The translations under genes and the position numbers were made by a program. Positions 26,353-36,397 of a stretch of 64,000 nt of DNA are shown piece by piece. The stretch is taken from positions 1 through 64,000 of the forward strand of contig CACNSC010000004.1 in the NCBI GenBank assembly GCA_902623005.1, given 5' to 3'. The stretch's first letter is position 1. Each line of letters opens with the position of its first letter. The notes beneath the pieces are model-generated. The model was not told the origin of the DNA. It saw only the letters and a program-made list of their open reading frames with translations, and did no database searches. The stretch comes from an uncultured Coxiella sp. GTDB lineage: Bacteria > Pseudomonadota > Gammaproteobacteria > Coxiellales > Coxiellaceae.

Positions 26353-27114
26353 ATGAAAACACACACACCAAAACGATTTAGAAGAGGCATTTATTTGCTG
26401 CCCAATCTTTTTACATTGGCTGCCATGTATGCAGGATTTTTTGCCATCGTCATGGCAACAGCCGGGCATTTTGAGCGCGCATCCATTGCGATTCTGATTG
26501 CTATTTTATTGGATGGCTTGGATGGTCGTGTTGCACGCATGACCCATACCCAATCTGATTTTGGTGCACAGCTGGACAGTTTGTCAGATATGGTTTCTTT
26601 TGGCATTGCGCCGGCTGTGATGATCTACCTGTGGTCCTTGCATGAACTGGGTAAGCTTGGCTGCTGTATTGCGTTTATCTTTGCCATGTGCGGCGCATTG
26701 CGTTTAGCGCGCTTTAATGCGGATGACAATGCATCCAAACGTTTTTTTTACGGACTCGCAATTCCAGTTCCTGCCGCAGTGTTGGCCAGTTTTACATGGT
26801 TGTGTCATGAGTATCACTATAATGAGCCATGGATTCCCTATGCATTGATTGTGATGGCGTTAGTATTGGGTTATCTGGAAATCAGTGTATTGCGCTATCG
26901 CAGTTTTAAAGACATTGATATTGCGGGTAAGGTTCCTTTTCATAAAGTGTTTGCTGCAGTGCTATTTTTAATATTAGTGGTTTATAATCCACCGTTAGTG
27001 ATATTTGCTTTCAGTTTAGCTTATGCCATGACAGCGCCTTCTCAGTTTCTGTACCGGCGTTTAATCAAGCAACCTGCTTTACCGGTAGAAATGGAATTAT
27101 CAGAGCGAATTTAA
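26353..27114 (+). CDS. pssA: CDP-diacylglycerol-serine O-phosphatidyltransferase
   Basis: Makes phosphatidylserine, the precursor of phosphatidylethanolamine. It has 253 residues with about seven to eight spans. The CDP-alcohol phosphotransferase motif DG-x2-AR-x8-G-x3-D-x3-D is complete: LDGLDGRVARMTHTQ, then FGAQLDSLSDM. This is the integral-membrane PssA type, not the PLD-like E. coli enzyme. AAACAGGG lies before the ATG. ampG follows eight bases later. Confidence 0.93.
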   Translation: MKTHTPKRFRRGIYLLPNLFTLAAMYAGFFAIVMATAGHFERASIAILIAILLDGLDGRVARMTHTQSDFGAQLDSLSDMVSFGIAPAVMIYLWSLHELGKLGCCIAFIFAMCGALRLARFNADDNASKRFFYGLAIPVPAAVLASFTWLCHEYHYNEPWIPYALIVMALVLGYLEISVLRYRSFKDIDIAGKVPFHKVFAAVLFLILVVYNPPLVIFAFSLAYAMTAPSQFLYRRLIKQPALPVEMELSERI

Positions 27115-27121
27115 AAATCAG

Positions 27122-28363
27122 TTGGCGGTGTCTTTGAAACCATTAGAGTCATTGTTGAATCGACGCATGCTGGCAGTGCTGGCAACTAGCTTTGCCTCTG
27201 GTTTGCCATTAGCATTAACCAGCAGTACCTTGCAGGCTTGGTTTACCGAATCTGGTGTCGATTTGATGACAATTGGGCTACTGACCTTGGTTGGTCTGCC
27301 TTATCTATTCAAGGTATTGTGGGCGCCATTGATGGAGCGATTCATACCTTTTCATTGGGGAAAACGTGCTTCATGGATGTTGGTCTGGCAGTTCTCTATG
27401 GTGGTATTATTGCTTTGGTTGGCGCACTTATCACCACAGCTTTCAGCAACCACTATGGCAGTTATTGCACTTCTGATTGCTTTTTGTTCGGCTTCACAAG
27501 ATGTGGTTATTGATGCCTATCGTACCGATATTGCATTACCAGAGGAGCGTGGTTTTGCCGCATCATTACTGTCTATCGGTTATCGAGTTGCGATACTAAT
27601 TTCGGGAGCACTGGCGTTGATCTTGGCTAGCCGAATAGGCTGGAAAATCACGTATGAGTTAATGGCGGTTTGTATGGCCGGTTGTGCCATCGTGAGTTGC
27701 TGTATTCCAAAAATATCCTGCGAATTTAATCGTCCTCAAACCATAAAAGCAGCGATTGTCGAGCCAGTGTTGGATATTGTCAGGCGAGACCAGCTATTGT
27801 TATTGGTTACTTTTATCGTGCTTTATAAAATATCCGATGCCTTAGCATTATCATTAAACACAACGTTCTTACTGCGTGGAGTTGGATTCGAATTAGTCAC
27901 TGTGGGTATCTTGAGTAAATCTATTGGTATCAGTGCAACTTTGATGGGTGGTCTTGTTGGCGGTTTGTTGTACCCATGGTTAGGTTTGTACCGCTCACTT
28001 TTAATATTTGGCTTCTTGCAAATAAGCTCTAATTTATTGTTCGCAGGGCTAGCTGTGATTGGCAAAAGCTATACCTTTCTTATTATAGCAATTTTCGGCG
28101 AATACTTTTGTGGTGGAGTGGCAACGACGGCTTTTGTTGCCTTTTTAATGTCATTGTGTCACCCAAAATACACCGCAACTCAGTATGCATTGCTTTCTGC
28201 GATTGCATCAATTGGTCGAATAGTTTGTGGACCAGTTGCAGCCATATTGGTAAGAAGTCTTGGTTGGGCCGAATTTTTCGTATTGACTTTTTTAATTGGT
28301 ATTCCAAGCCTTTGGATTTGTGTGGTCTGTCATCAACGAGGCGGGTTATCAGAGCAATATTAA
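27122..28363 (+). CDS. ampG: AmpG-like muropeptide permease (MFS), short form
   Basis: Imports anhydromuropeptides for peptidoglycan recycling. LATSFASGLPLALTSSTLQAWF and IAFCSASQDVVIDAYRTDI are near-matches to AmpG. About twelve spans fit in 413 residues; the E. coli protein has 491 residues with two extra C-terminal spans, absent here. No ATG is near the expected start. A TTG at 27122 or a GTG at 27128 aligns with the E. coli N-terminus, whereas the first ATG (27167) would cut the first span short. No clear ribosome-binding site is seen, so coupling to pssA is possible. Confidence 0.9.
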   Translation: MAVSLKPLESLLNRRMLAVLATSFASGLPLALTSSTLQAWFTESGVDLMTIGLLTLVGLPYLFKVLWAPLMERFIPFHWGKRASWMLVWQFSMVVLLLWLAHLSPQLSATTMAVIALLIAFCSASQDVVIDAYRTDIALPEERGFAASLLSIGYRVAILISGALALILASRIGWKITYELMAVCMAGCAIVSCCIPKISCEFNRPQTIKAAIVEPVLDIVRRDQLLLLVTFIVLYKISDALALSLNTTFLLRGVGFELVTVGILSKSIGISATLMGGLVGGLLYPWLGLYRSLLIFGFLQISSNLLFAGLAVIGKSYTFLIIAIFGEYFCGGVATTAFVAFLMSLCHPKYTATQYALLSAIASIGRIVCGPVAAILVRSLGWAEFFVLTFLIGIPSLWICVVCHQRGGLSEQY

Positions 28364-28368
28364 AATCG

Positions 28369-28563
28369 TTATCGACCTCTGATTCGACGAATCAAATAGG
28401 GGATGGAGCACCAACCAACAATGCCTTCTATCAGTAAGATCAATCCCACAATCATGAAGAAGCGTAGACTAAAATTAAAATAGGCAGCGAAGAATAATAA
28501 TAAGCCAATAATTGATCGATTAATTCGGTCAGTTTTATCAATGTTACAAGATTTTCCTAGCAT
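28369..28563 (-). CDS. DUF2892 (YgaP-like) two-span membrane protein
   Basis: 64 residues. It opens with CNIDKTDRINRSIIGLLL, has a second span with GLILLIEGIVGWCSIPYLI, and ends RRIRGR. This is the compact DUF2892 layout: a Cys-x-x-x-K/T-D-R head, two spans, and a GWC motif. The role is unknown; in YgaP the same segment anchors a rhodanese. It converges on ampG with five bases between stops. Confidence 0.8.
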   Translation of the reverse strand: MLGKSCNIDKTDRINRSIIGLLLFFAAYFNFSLRFFMIVGLILLIEGIVGWCSIPYLIRRIRGR

Positions 28564-28658
28564 AAATGATGACTCGTGGTTATATAATGGCGCTAGTGTA
28601 TGTTAAACAAACCGGTGGATCCATCACATTGATCGGCTTGTGGCATACACACACTGAA

Positions 28659-28976
28659 CTAGTTGATCGTATCGGATTTATTTTGTAAGTAGTGCATTAA
28701 CAGTTGCGTTACTTGACGATGTTGATGCAGCAATGATATCTCAACAGGAATTTGCCCATCCGGTTCTGTCTTGGCATAAAGGTCAGCTCCAGCATCAACC
28801 AGAAGTGGTATGCAGTTTAATGCATTGTGTTGCGCGGCATAGTGTAATGCGGTGACATTGGCTTGGTCTAAAGTATGATTTGGATCAGCGCCTTCGTCTA
28901 AGAGCGACTTTACTTGCTCAACATTATTCTCTTGTACTGCGCTGATTAAATCGTATGTCAATCGGTCATTGTTCAT
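28659..28976 (-). CDS. Small ankyrin-repeat protein
   Basis: 105 residues, no signal peptide. Three ankyrin-type units are visible: NVEQVKSLLDEGADPNHTLD, VTALHYAAQHNALNCIPLLV with DAGADLYAK, and a C-terminal half unit with QIPVEISLLHQHRQVTQLL. Ankyrin repeats mediate protein binding. In host-associated bacteria some are effectors, but such short cytosolic ones are common elsewhere too. The gene is alone and followed by the DUF2892 gene on the same strand. Confidence 0.85.
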   Translation of the reverse strand: MNNDRLTYDLISAVQENNVEQVKSLLDEGADPNHTLDQANVTALHYAAQHNALNCIPLLVDAGADLYAKTEPDGQIPVEISLLHQHRQVTQLLMHYLQNKSDTIN

Positions 28977-29024
28977 GGATTTACTCTTAACGCTCTGCCG
29001 TGATTTGGTGTTTTTTTCGAGGGG

Positions 29025-32000
29025 TTATCTTTCTATGGAGTACAATATATCAATTCCATTGCTGTTGTCTAGTGAGTCTAATTGAGTTTGTATGATCCAA
29101 CGTGGTGTTATGAAATAGCGAAGTTGGATTAAGTCGTCACTGTCGACAAGACCCTGGCTATAACGTAAATAGAGTTTCGATGACAGGTATTTTCCTAGTA
29201 CAAAGTAATTCTGTTGCGACAGTTGATTGCCAGCAACGTCACGAGTGGAGTTCGTCTCGATACCAAGTTCGGATAATCCAAGTTTGCTCTGAATGGTATT
29301 GCTAAGACCCCCTGAACCTGAGTTAGCAAGCCCAGTTTCACTGAGCTTTAGGGTGTCAAAAATATTCGTGGTTGAGTTGGCGTTTTGCTGTGAAGGATTT
29401 GTCGGGTTTGGGTTAGTTGATAGGTGACCCAAAATTAAATACGACAGAATATCTGCTTTGGACAAGTTAGCTGGAATAGAAAATAAACCCAGTGTTGGAC
29501 GGTCTAAAGGCCCTGTGACTTCAATGCCCACTGTGACATCATTAGCCGAAAAATCTTGTTGGAACAGTTGATTGTTGTTGGAGATAACTTTAGTTGCTCT
29601 TAAGTTCAGTAATGGATTAGTGATCAGATTATTGTTGTAAAGCAGCATAGATTGAGGGGCAATAATTAATTTATGACCATAAGCTTGATATTTGCCTTTG
29701 ATCAGGATGTGGCCGTTACAGAGAGTGCTGGCTTGCGGTTTTTTACTAATCTTAAGTTGTCCTGTGGCTTTACCGTGAATACCAATAATTTTGAGATTGA
29801 CATCATTGCCCAGAGAGGCGTGGACGTTACCTTGTAGTGTCCAGGGGTTGGTGTCATTGTCTTGTTTATATTGAATGTCATTATGTGGCAATGTAACAAC
29901 GTTTTTACCACGGTAGGGCGTGATCTTGGCATGTGGGATCACAACATCACCTGTCACATTAATATTTTTATTATTGATCTCGACTTGCAGTTTTGGACTG
30001 ATAGAGACTTTGTATTCATCGCTATTCATCAGTTGAAAGTTATTACCGATGAGATTAATACGCGAGGACCAAGATTGATTAATAATTTTAGTCTCGCCAT
30101 TAAAGTGCAAAGGGCTTTTATTCGAATACAATGATCCATCAAAGTGAGTTGTATTACCTTGACTGACAACGTTAAAATCAAGATCAGAAATCAATAATCC
30201 AATCGAGGGTAAAAATAATTGTATATCGGATAACTTGGTTTCCCCGGATAAATTCGGTGCTTTAATATTTCCATGAATAGCTAACGAGGAAGTCAAGCTA
30301 CCATTTTTAATATTCACGTTTGGGATTAATGCAGTATAGTTTTGTAAGTGATTGGCATTGATGTCTATGCTGCCATCAATGTTTTGTTGGGCGAGGTCTA
30401 TTTGAAATGGATCAAAGTCATTGCTGCTAAGCTGGACATCCACATGATTATTCTTCTGTGTAATTATTTTTAATTGGGAAGATAGTGCTCCTTTTTTAAG
30501 TGTCGCTTGAAAATTTGCACTATTAATTGGAATGGATTGATTGGATGATTTGCCTACGACAGTCATTTGGCCTGATTCAATCGATGCATCAAGTTGAGCA
30601 GCATTAACTTTTTTATGTTGTCCACTGGCTTTCAGATCTACATTCAATAGTCCGCTTAATCCGAATTGTTCTGAGATTGTGTGTTGGTTGAGTAATGAGA
30701 GGTTAATGCCGTGGCTACTTAGCGAAGATGTCCAGGATTGATCTCGATTCCAACTAAGCTGCGTACAAGTATGATTCGGGGTTGACTGATTGACACGCAG
30801 GCAGATGGGTGTCGACTCAATCGATTGCATGCTGGTTTTAATATCAGTTGGCTGTGTGAGTTGCCAAGTTCCCAGCGTTCGCGTCACTAATTCCATAGAC
30901 TCTATGGTATTTGTGATAAAAGACTTTTGATAGCTACCATGAAGGGCCGTTGATACAGCAGCTAGTGCATGATTGAATTTAAGTGTCATGTGATATTGAT
31001 TCAATACACCATGGCCGTTGAGGTGGAGATTACTCATCTTTTGCTGATAAAGATTTAATTGTTTGACATCAAGGTCGACTGTGCTGTCCTTTTGCTGTGA
31101 GGTATCAATTAGAAAGCTTGATGCGAGCCCCTTGAGGCTATAATTTTTATAACTGAGTTGATTTGAATTGATCATAGTATTGATTAGTGGTTTTTTTAAG
31201 CTCCCAGTAATTTTCCCTGTTGTTGATAGATCACCGTTCAGGAAAGGTAATATTTCAGAGAGTTTCTGGCCGTTGAATTGCCAGTTGGCGTTGATTTTTT
31301 GGTTAACCTTAGCATTAAGTTGTAGTCTACTGTTTGTGGTTTTGCTATTGATAGCGACATTGAAGTCGGGCTGATGCTGCTTGAGCTGGCCATCGGAGTG
31401 AATCGATAATTCAAGTGATTGTGGCCAAAGTGGATTCCATTCACGTAAGTTGATTTGACTTGCGTTCAAGTTAAGCGACCAGGTTAGCTGTGGCTTCCAT
31501 AACAGTGATAGCGTTGAGTTGAGTTGACCGTGGGCTAAAGTGTGGTGTTTCGTTGAGAGCGTGAAACCATTTTGATTGCCGTCTCCTTGCCAAGTAATGT
31601 CGCTGTCTTGTCCTATGATACCCAGGTTGATTTGATAATTGTCGGGCGTACCTTTTACTAATGCGTCGAATCTGCTTGCTACTGGCTGACGCAATTGACC
31701 CGCAGCACTCAAGAAGACCTTATTCGCTCTCAGTACTGATTGCATTGCGATATCATTAAGCACGTACTGTCTATCACTATTGGTTTTAATGGTAAGCTTC
31801 GCTACCTCCAATTGCCGTAGAGAGACTCGCATCTGTTTGCCTGAAGATAATTTGGATGAGCTTGTTGATTGCGAGTGCGCTATAGATAGTGGGGCGAGTT
31901 GGGACACAGTGAGATGATTTGCACTCATCCGATCAATAACAACATGACGTAAGAAAAGTTGTGTGGGCTGCCAAGCTATATAGAGTCGATCGGCCTCGAC

Positions 32001-32210
32001 ACAAACACGTGGATTGCAGGCTTTGAGGTCTTCTATTCGAATTGGTCCACTGATATTGCCACGAATTTTTTGATAAGAAATACTGTAGTCACTGTAGTGA
32101 CTAGCAAGTTTAACAGCGACTCTTAACCCGGTATTACTAAATACAATCAGTAACAGTAAGCACACTGCAATAATTAGAACGAAGATGATTGATCCAAAGA
32201 ATGTTTTCAT
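29025..32210 (-). CDS. tamB: TamB, translocation and assembly module subunit
   Basis: 1061 residues. An N-terminal signal-anchor span (about residues 5-26) precedes a very long periplasmic region of short beta-strands. This region would form the taco-shaped hydrophobic groove of AsmA/TamB-like proteins. The C-terminal DUF490 domain shows DVTVGIEVTGPLDRPTLGLF and NLSKADILSYLILGH, then a terminal strand region ending QTQLDSLDNSNGIDILYSIER (one residue run shortened by family convention). TamB bridges both membranes, working with TamA and, in current models, moving phospholipid to the outer membrane. It overlaps tamA by four bases. Confidence 0.93.
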   Translation of the reverse strand: MKTFFGSIIFVLIIAVCLLLLIVFSNTGLRVAVKLASHYSDYSISYQKIRGNISGPIRIEDLKACNPRVCVEADRLYIAWQPTQLFLRHVVIDRMSANHLTVSQLAPLSIAHSQSTSSSKLSSGKQMRVSLRQLEVAKLTIKTNSDRQYVLNDIAMQSVLRANKVFLSAAGQLRQPVASRFDALVKGTPDNYQINLGIIGQDSDITWQGDGNQNGFTLSTKHHTLAHGQLNSTLSLLWKPQLTWSLNLNASQINLREWNPLWPQSLELSIHSDGQLKQHQPDFNVAINSKTTNSRLQLNAKVNQKINANWQFNGQKLSEILPFLNGDLSTTGKITGSLKKPLINTMINSNQLSYKNYSLKGLASSFLIDTSQQKDSTVDLDVKQLNLYQQKMSNLHLNGHGVLNQYHMTLKFNHALAAVSTALHGSYQKSFITNTIESMELVTRTLGTWQLTQPTDIKTSMQSIESTPICLRVNQSTPNHTCTQLSWNRDQSWTSSLSSHGINLSLLNQHTISEQFGLSGLLNVDLKASGQHKKVNAAQLDASIESGQMTVVGKSSNQSIPINSANFQATLKKGALSSQLKIITQKNNHVDVQLSSNDFDPFQIDLAQQNIDGSIDINANHLQNYTALIPNVNIKNGSLTSSLAIHGNIKAPNLSGETKLSDIQLFLPSIGLLISDLDFNVVSQGNTTHFDGSLYSNKSPLHFNGETKIINQSWSSRINLIGNNFQLMNSDEYKVSISPKLQVEINNKNINVTGDVVIPHAKITPYRGKNVVTLPHNDIQYKQDNDTNPWTLQGNVHASLGNDVNLKIIGIHGKATGQLKISKKPQASTLCNGHILIKGKYQAYGHKLIIAPQSMLLYNNNLITNPLLNLRATKVISNNNQLFQQDFSANDVTVGIEVTGPLDRPTLGLFSIPANLSKADILSYLILGHLSTNPNPTNPSQQNANSTTNIFDTLKLSETGLANSGSGGLSNTIQSKLGLSELGIETNSTRDVAGNQLSQQNYFVLGKYLSSKLYLRYSQGLVDSDDLIQLRYFITPRWIIQTQLDSLDNSNGIDILYSIER

Positions 32211-33946
32211 AGAGCCGGCCCCATTGAAAAACTGACGTGTACGCCATGATCATCTTTGGGTAATGGAAAGGCGAGATCAAGCTCCACCATGCCCAGAGGT
32301 GATAGCCATACTACACCAAACCCACTACTGCTTTTCATACCGGTCAGTACGTTGTCATCGGAGACATTACCGGCATCAATAAACCCAGCCAGGTACCAGG
32401 ATTTAAGGTTCGGTAATCTTTTTTGAAGTTCAATAGTGCCAGTCACTAAGTTTTTACCCGGACCAATCGAGTTATAGCTGTAGCCACGAATACTTCGGCT
32501 ACCACCCGCAAATAATTGCAATGACAGTGGCAGTTGTGATAGATCATCAATATCAGTCCGGCCAAGACTGTTTCTTAATAAGAGGCGTATCTTTCGATCA
32601 CTAAAACTACTGAGCATGCTGCTATCTATTCGTATTTGAGTGAAGCCCGTATCTTTCGACGTAAGAAAGTCAGGCGCGCCCGATAGATTTATCGTTGTGG
32701 CAAGACCTCGTGATGGATTTAATAAATTATCAGCTACCCGTCTCGTCCAATTGATATTGGGATAAATTAATTTTGCATCAGTTTTTGGAATATCAGTAAT
32801 GTCGTAGTTTTCATTCAGAGCATTGAGAGATAATGTACGCTGCCAATTTTTTTTCTTTGTGACATAACTGTAGGCAATTTTTGTAACATCACTATTGCCG
32901 GTATCTTGATTAATATGACCAATGCCAGCACTGAGGAAATGATTTTGTGTGACAGGGTTATTGCCTGGAATCTTCAATGTGGTTGTAAAGCTACTGTTGT
33001 ATTGTGAGGCTTGTAGAAGAGTCTCTAATTGTTGACCTTTTGGGTTGAGGTGACGAAAATTCACACCTAATGTGCCGCGTACTCCCGTATCGGTACCGTA
33101 GCCTGCACCCAGTAGATATTGCATCGGCTTTTTATCTTTTAAAATGACATGAACATCAATCGTGTTAGTGTTTTTGTTGCGATTAGACGTTTGAATAATA
33201 ACATTTTTAAAATTATCACTGTTAATTAAATGCTTTTTTGTTAGTTCAATGTCTTTAGCATTGTAATAACTTGACGGTTTAAGAGTAATAAATTTTTTGA
33301 TATATGCTGAATCAAAATGTTCACTATTAACCGTTATATTTTTTATCGTATATCGATTACCTGAATTAAAATGTAAAGTCATTGTAGCTTGGTGATTCTT
33401 TTGATCAATCAGAATCTGACTTTTCACCATGATTGCTTCAAAGTAACCGCGTTGAGCAGCCGTGTTGTACAGTTGTTTTTTCAACTCTTGGTACTGTTTG
33501 GTGTTTAATGGTGCGTTGATGGTCGGAGTATACTGTTGCAAGATGGCTTTAAATGCTGGGTCTGTTTTACCTGCTCCGGTAACAGTAATGCTTGCCTTGG
33601 TTAAGCGTGTGACTGGCCCTGGCTTAATGCTAATGGTTAATGCAATGCTATTCTCTGATACCTTAATTTGCGAGGCGACTACAACATCAGCATTGAAATA
33701 ACCGAAAGGCTTGAGTGCATCGTCTACTCGATGTTGGGTTTTTTTCAGTTGCGCAGTTAGATTATCTGGGATGTGCTTATTTGGATCGAGATCTTTTTTA
33801 AGGTTTTTAAGTACTGCGATCACGTTGTCGTAGGCATCCCCTGGAGTGAGTCCAGTGATGTCATAGCTCACCACGGTCGCGCGACAGGGTTGGGATAAAA
33901 TCACACCAATAATGAGTAAGATGCTGATACTAAATCGTTTTTTCAT
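32207..33946 (-). CDS. tamA: TamA, outer-membrane Omp85-family barrel
   Basis: 579 residues. A signal peptide (about residues 1-23, ending PCRA) is followed by three POTRA domains (about 25-265) and a 16-strand barrel. The barrel includes YLLGAGYGTDTGVRGTLGVN, NLLNPSRGLATTINLSGAPD, and the lid-lock motif QLFAGGSRSIRGYSYNSIGP. TamA inserts or supports outer-membrane proteins together with TamB. The ATGA overlap with tamB implies coupled translation. Confidence 0.95.
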   Translation of the reverse strand: MKKRFSISILLIIGVILSQPCRATVVSYDITGLTPGDAYDNVIAVLKNLKKDLDPNKHIPDNLTAQLKKTQHRVDDALKPFGYFNADVVVASQIKVSENSIALTISIKPGPVTRLTKASITVTGAGKTDPAFKAILQQYTPTINAPLNTKQYQELKKQLYNTAAQRGYFEAIMVKSQILIDQKNHQATMTLHFNSGNRYTIKNITVNSEHFDSAYIKKFITLKPSSYYNAKDIELTKKHLINSDNFKNVIIQTSNRNKNTNTIDVHVILKDKKPMQYLLGAGYGTDTGVRGTLGVNFRHLNPKGQQLETLLQASQYNSSFTTTLKIPGNNPVTQNHFLSAGIGHINQDTGNSDVTKIAYSYVTKKKNWQRTLSLNALNENYDITDIPKTDAKLIYPNINWTRRVADNLLNPSRGLATTINLSGAPDFLTSKDTGFTQIRIDSSMLSSFSDRKIRLLLRNSLGRTDIDDLSQLPLSLQLFAGGSRSIRGYSYNSIGPGKNLVTGTIELQKRLPNLKSWYLAGFIDAGNVSDDNVLTGMKSSSGFGVVWLSPLGMVELDLAFPLPKDDHGVHVSFSMGPAL

Positions 33947-34100
33947 TTTATCGAGTATAGTCGAATATCGCTGTACCAGCTAGATTGGGCATGGTACTGG
34001 CAGGAGAGGACTTTTTGATTGGTCGGCTGCCAAATATTATACTTTAGTCGCTTTGAATTAATATTATTTTGTCATTAAACCTGACTAAAGGGGTAATACC

Positions 34101-34895
34101 GTGGAAACTATAGATCGAGAGTCACGGTTAGTGGATTCTAATCATGCCAATTCTCTCATCGAACCGCCCACAGTTTGGCCGATATTACCGGGTCTGACTA
34201 TCTCTGATACACAATGGCGCTTGGATTATTGGCCATTAGCTGTACGCCTCTATCAAATTTATCAGTCATCAACGCAATCTTTGTGGGTCTCGGTTGACGG
34301 CTGTGAGGCAGTTGGTAAATCCACCTTCATTACCATTTTATCCAAGTTACTGGTGTCTTGGTGTCATCCCGGTCGTCTGATTACTTGTTGTCTTGATGAT
34401 TTTTTATACTCTGGCGAGATATTAGATGATAATGGCCTCGCTCAACAAGCAGGCTTTCCCAGCACTCATGATCTTGCTGCTCTCGAAGCATACCTCGTCT
34501 CAGCTACTTCAGGCTATGGCCATGCCAGTAATCAGATTGAGAGCAGTATCATGCCTGCTATCTATCTCATTGAAGGCGGTTGTTTGATTGAATCGGCTGT
34601 ACCAGCACATTGCACTGAATGTCGCCTGTTCTTAGAGGCAGATGTTGCTGATTGCCAACACTGGTTTGTTCAGCGCTTTAATGCTAGTCGGGGGAAAAAG
34701 CAGGTTAAATTGGATAATTCGCTCTCGGGGTTAGAGGCATTGTACCCCGAGCAACAGCAGGATTATTTAAGTCGCGTCTGGCACGACCGGCATTTGGAGA
34801 ATTATCAGCAACACATTCTGCCGGCTAAAAAACAGGCAGATTGTTGTATCACTATCGATCACGATCACGCCTGCAAAGTGACCTGGCTTCGCTAA
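34101..34895 (+). CDS. CoaA-like P-loop kinase (PRK/uridine kinase/pantothenate kinase superfamily)
   Basis: 264 residues with a GTG start supported by AAAGGGG eight bases upstream. The P-loop is VDGCEAVGKSTFI, close to the CoaA form GSVAVGKST. LDDFLYSGEILDDNGL followed by QAGFPSTHD parallels the CoaA segment around its catalytic Asp. The C-terminal HLENYQQHILPAKKQADCC matches the CoaA 'LNLKQNILPTRERA' region. It may be a divergent type I pantothenate kinase or another small-molecule kinase of the clan. A type III enzyme (coaX) is also encoded in this window, so pantothenate is not necessarily the substrate. Confidence 0.75.
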   Translation: METIDRESRLVDSNHANSLIEPPTVWPILPGLTISDTQWRLDYWPLAVRLYQIYQSSTQSLWVSVDGCEAVGKSTFITILSKLLVSWCHPGRLITCCLDDFLYSGEILDDNGLAQQAGFPSTHDLAALEAYLVSATSGYGHASNQIESSIMPAIYLIEGGCLIESAVPAHCTECRLFLEADVADCQHWFVQRFNASRGKKQVKLDNSLSGLEALYPEQQQDYLSRVWHDRHLENYQQHILPAKKQADCCITIDHDHACKVTWLR

Positions 34896-34957
34896 ACAGA
34901 ACTGGTTACAATGGCGCGAATTTGAATGTCTAGCAATATCGTCTTGAGGAAAAACCT

Positions 34958-36361
34958 ATGGAAACTAAGTCTGCGGTGCGTACTCGATTTCCCCCCAGCC
35001 CAACCGGTGATTTGCATGTTGGTGGTGCGCGTGTCGCTCTGTTCAACTATTTATTTGCACGCCATCATGGCGGTCAGTTCGTACTGCGTATGGAAGATAC
35101 CGATCGTGAGCGTTCCTCGCAAGCCTCGGTTGATTCGATTTTGCAGGGCATGGCATGGTTGGGGCTCGATTACGATGAGGGACCTTATTATCAAACCCAG
35201 CGACTGGATCGCTATCAGGCAGTGATAGAACATTTGTTGGCGACCGGTAAGGCGTATCGTTGTTCGTGCAGCAAAGAACGATTAGATCAGCTGCGCACTA
35301 CACAACAAGCCAATCAGCAAAAAACTGCCTATGATGGACACTGTCGAGATGCCGAGGTGTCTGCAGATACGCCACACGTGGTGCGTTTTAAAACACCGCA
35401 GTCGGGTCAGGTGGTTTTTCAAGACTTAGTGCTTGGTGAGATCACAGTCAATAATTCCGAGTTGGATGACTTGATCATTGCTCGCAGTGATGGTTTTCCA
35501 ACGTATCACTTAACCGTGGTCGTGGATGATTGGGATATGCAGATCAGTCACGTCATTCGTGGCGTTGATCATGTCAGTAACACCCCGCGACAAATTCACT
35601 TGTTACAGGCGCTGGGGGCGACTGTGCCGCAATATGCACATTTGCCAATGGTGCTCGGTACCGACGGAAAGCGTTTATCAAAGCGTCATGGTGCAGTTGA
35701 TGTCATGCACTATCAACAAGAAGGCTACTTGCATGAAGCGTTATTAAATCAGCTAGCACGATTGGGTTGGTCTTTTGGCGACCAAGAGATTTTCTCAAAG
35801 GCAAGCATGATCAAGCAGTTTTCTTTGGAAGCAGTGAGTCGTTCGGATGCTGTGCTCGATATGGATAAGTTGAATTGGTTAAATCAACATTATATGAAGA
35901 CGGTTTCGATACCGTCGGTATTGCCGGTGCTACAAGCCCAATTTACCGCCTTGGGTATTGATACAGCAGACGGGCCGGCATTGGATCAGGTCTATGCATT
36001 GCAGGTCGAGCGCTATAAAACATTAAAAGCGCTGGCAGAAGACAGTACCTATTTTTATCAAGCCCCAGCCGATTATGCACCCAAGGCATCAAAGCACTTA
36101 AATCAGGCTGCATTGGCGCCACTGCAGGCGGTATTAGAGCGCTTACTAGTACTAGATCCTTGGACGGTTGAAACAATTAAACAGGTATTGAACGATGTGT
36201 CTGAAGCGTGCGAACTTAAGTTTGGTAAAGTTGCCCAGCCGGTTCGTGTTGCAGTAACGGGCGATACCCGTTCACCATCGATGGATGCAACTTTGCACTT
36301 GCTTGGGCGCGAATTAGTTTGCCAACGTTTGCAGGCGGCTATCGCCCACATTAGCGCTTGA
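34958..36361 (+). CDS. gltX: Glutamyl-tRNA synthetase
   Basis: Class I synthetase of 467 residues, normal length. The HIGH-type motif is PPSPTGDLHVGGARVALFNY and the KMSKS-type motif is GKRLSKRHGAVDVM. A Cys-containing zinc-type loop (CSCSKERL ... HCRD) lies between. GAGGA precedes the ATG at 34958. It charges tRNA-Glu, whose gene lies 125 bases downstream. The -35 box of the tRNA promoter overlaps this gene's stop codon. A GatCAB-dependent discriminating role cannot be judged from sequence. Confidence 0.97.
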   Translation: METKSAVRTRFPPSPTGDLHVGGARVALFNYLFARHHGGQFVLRMEDTDRERSSQASVDSILQGMAWLGLDYDEGPYYQTQRLDRYQAVIEHLLATGKAYRCSCSKERLDQLRTTQQANQQKTAYDGHCRDAEVSADTPHVVRFKTPQSGQVVFQDLVLGEITVNNSELDDLIIARSDGFPTYHLTVVVDDWDMQISHVIRGVDHVSNTPRQIHLLQALGATVPQYAHLPMVLGTDGKRLSKRHGAVDVMHYQQEGYLHEALLNQLARLGWSFGDQEIFSKASMIKQFSLEAVSRSDAVLDMDKLNWLNQHYMKTVSIPSVLPVLQAQFTALGIDTADGPALDQVYALQVERYKTLKALAEDSTYFYQAPADYAPKASKHLNQAALAPLQAVLERLLVLDPWTVETIKQVLNDVSEACELKFGKVAQPVRVAVTGDTRSPSMDATLHLLGRELVCQRLQAAIAHISA

Positions 36362-36386
36362 CATGACAGGGCGTGCTTCCTAGAAT
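36358..36386 (+). promoter_or_regulatory. Consensus promoter of tRNA-Ala/tRNA-Glu, overlapping the gltX stop
   Basis: TTGACA (36358-36363) contains the gltX TGA stop (36359-36361). TAGAAT (36381-36386) follows at 17 bases, and tRNA-Ala begins 11 bases later. This is a perfect -35 with a five-of-six -10. Confidence 0.85.
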
Positions 36387-36397
36387 GCACTTCTTTT

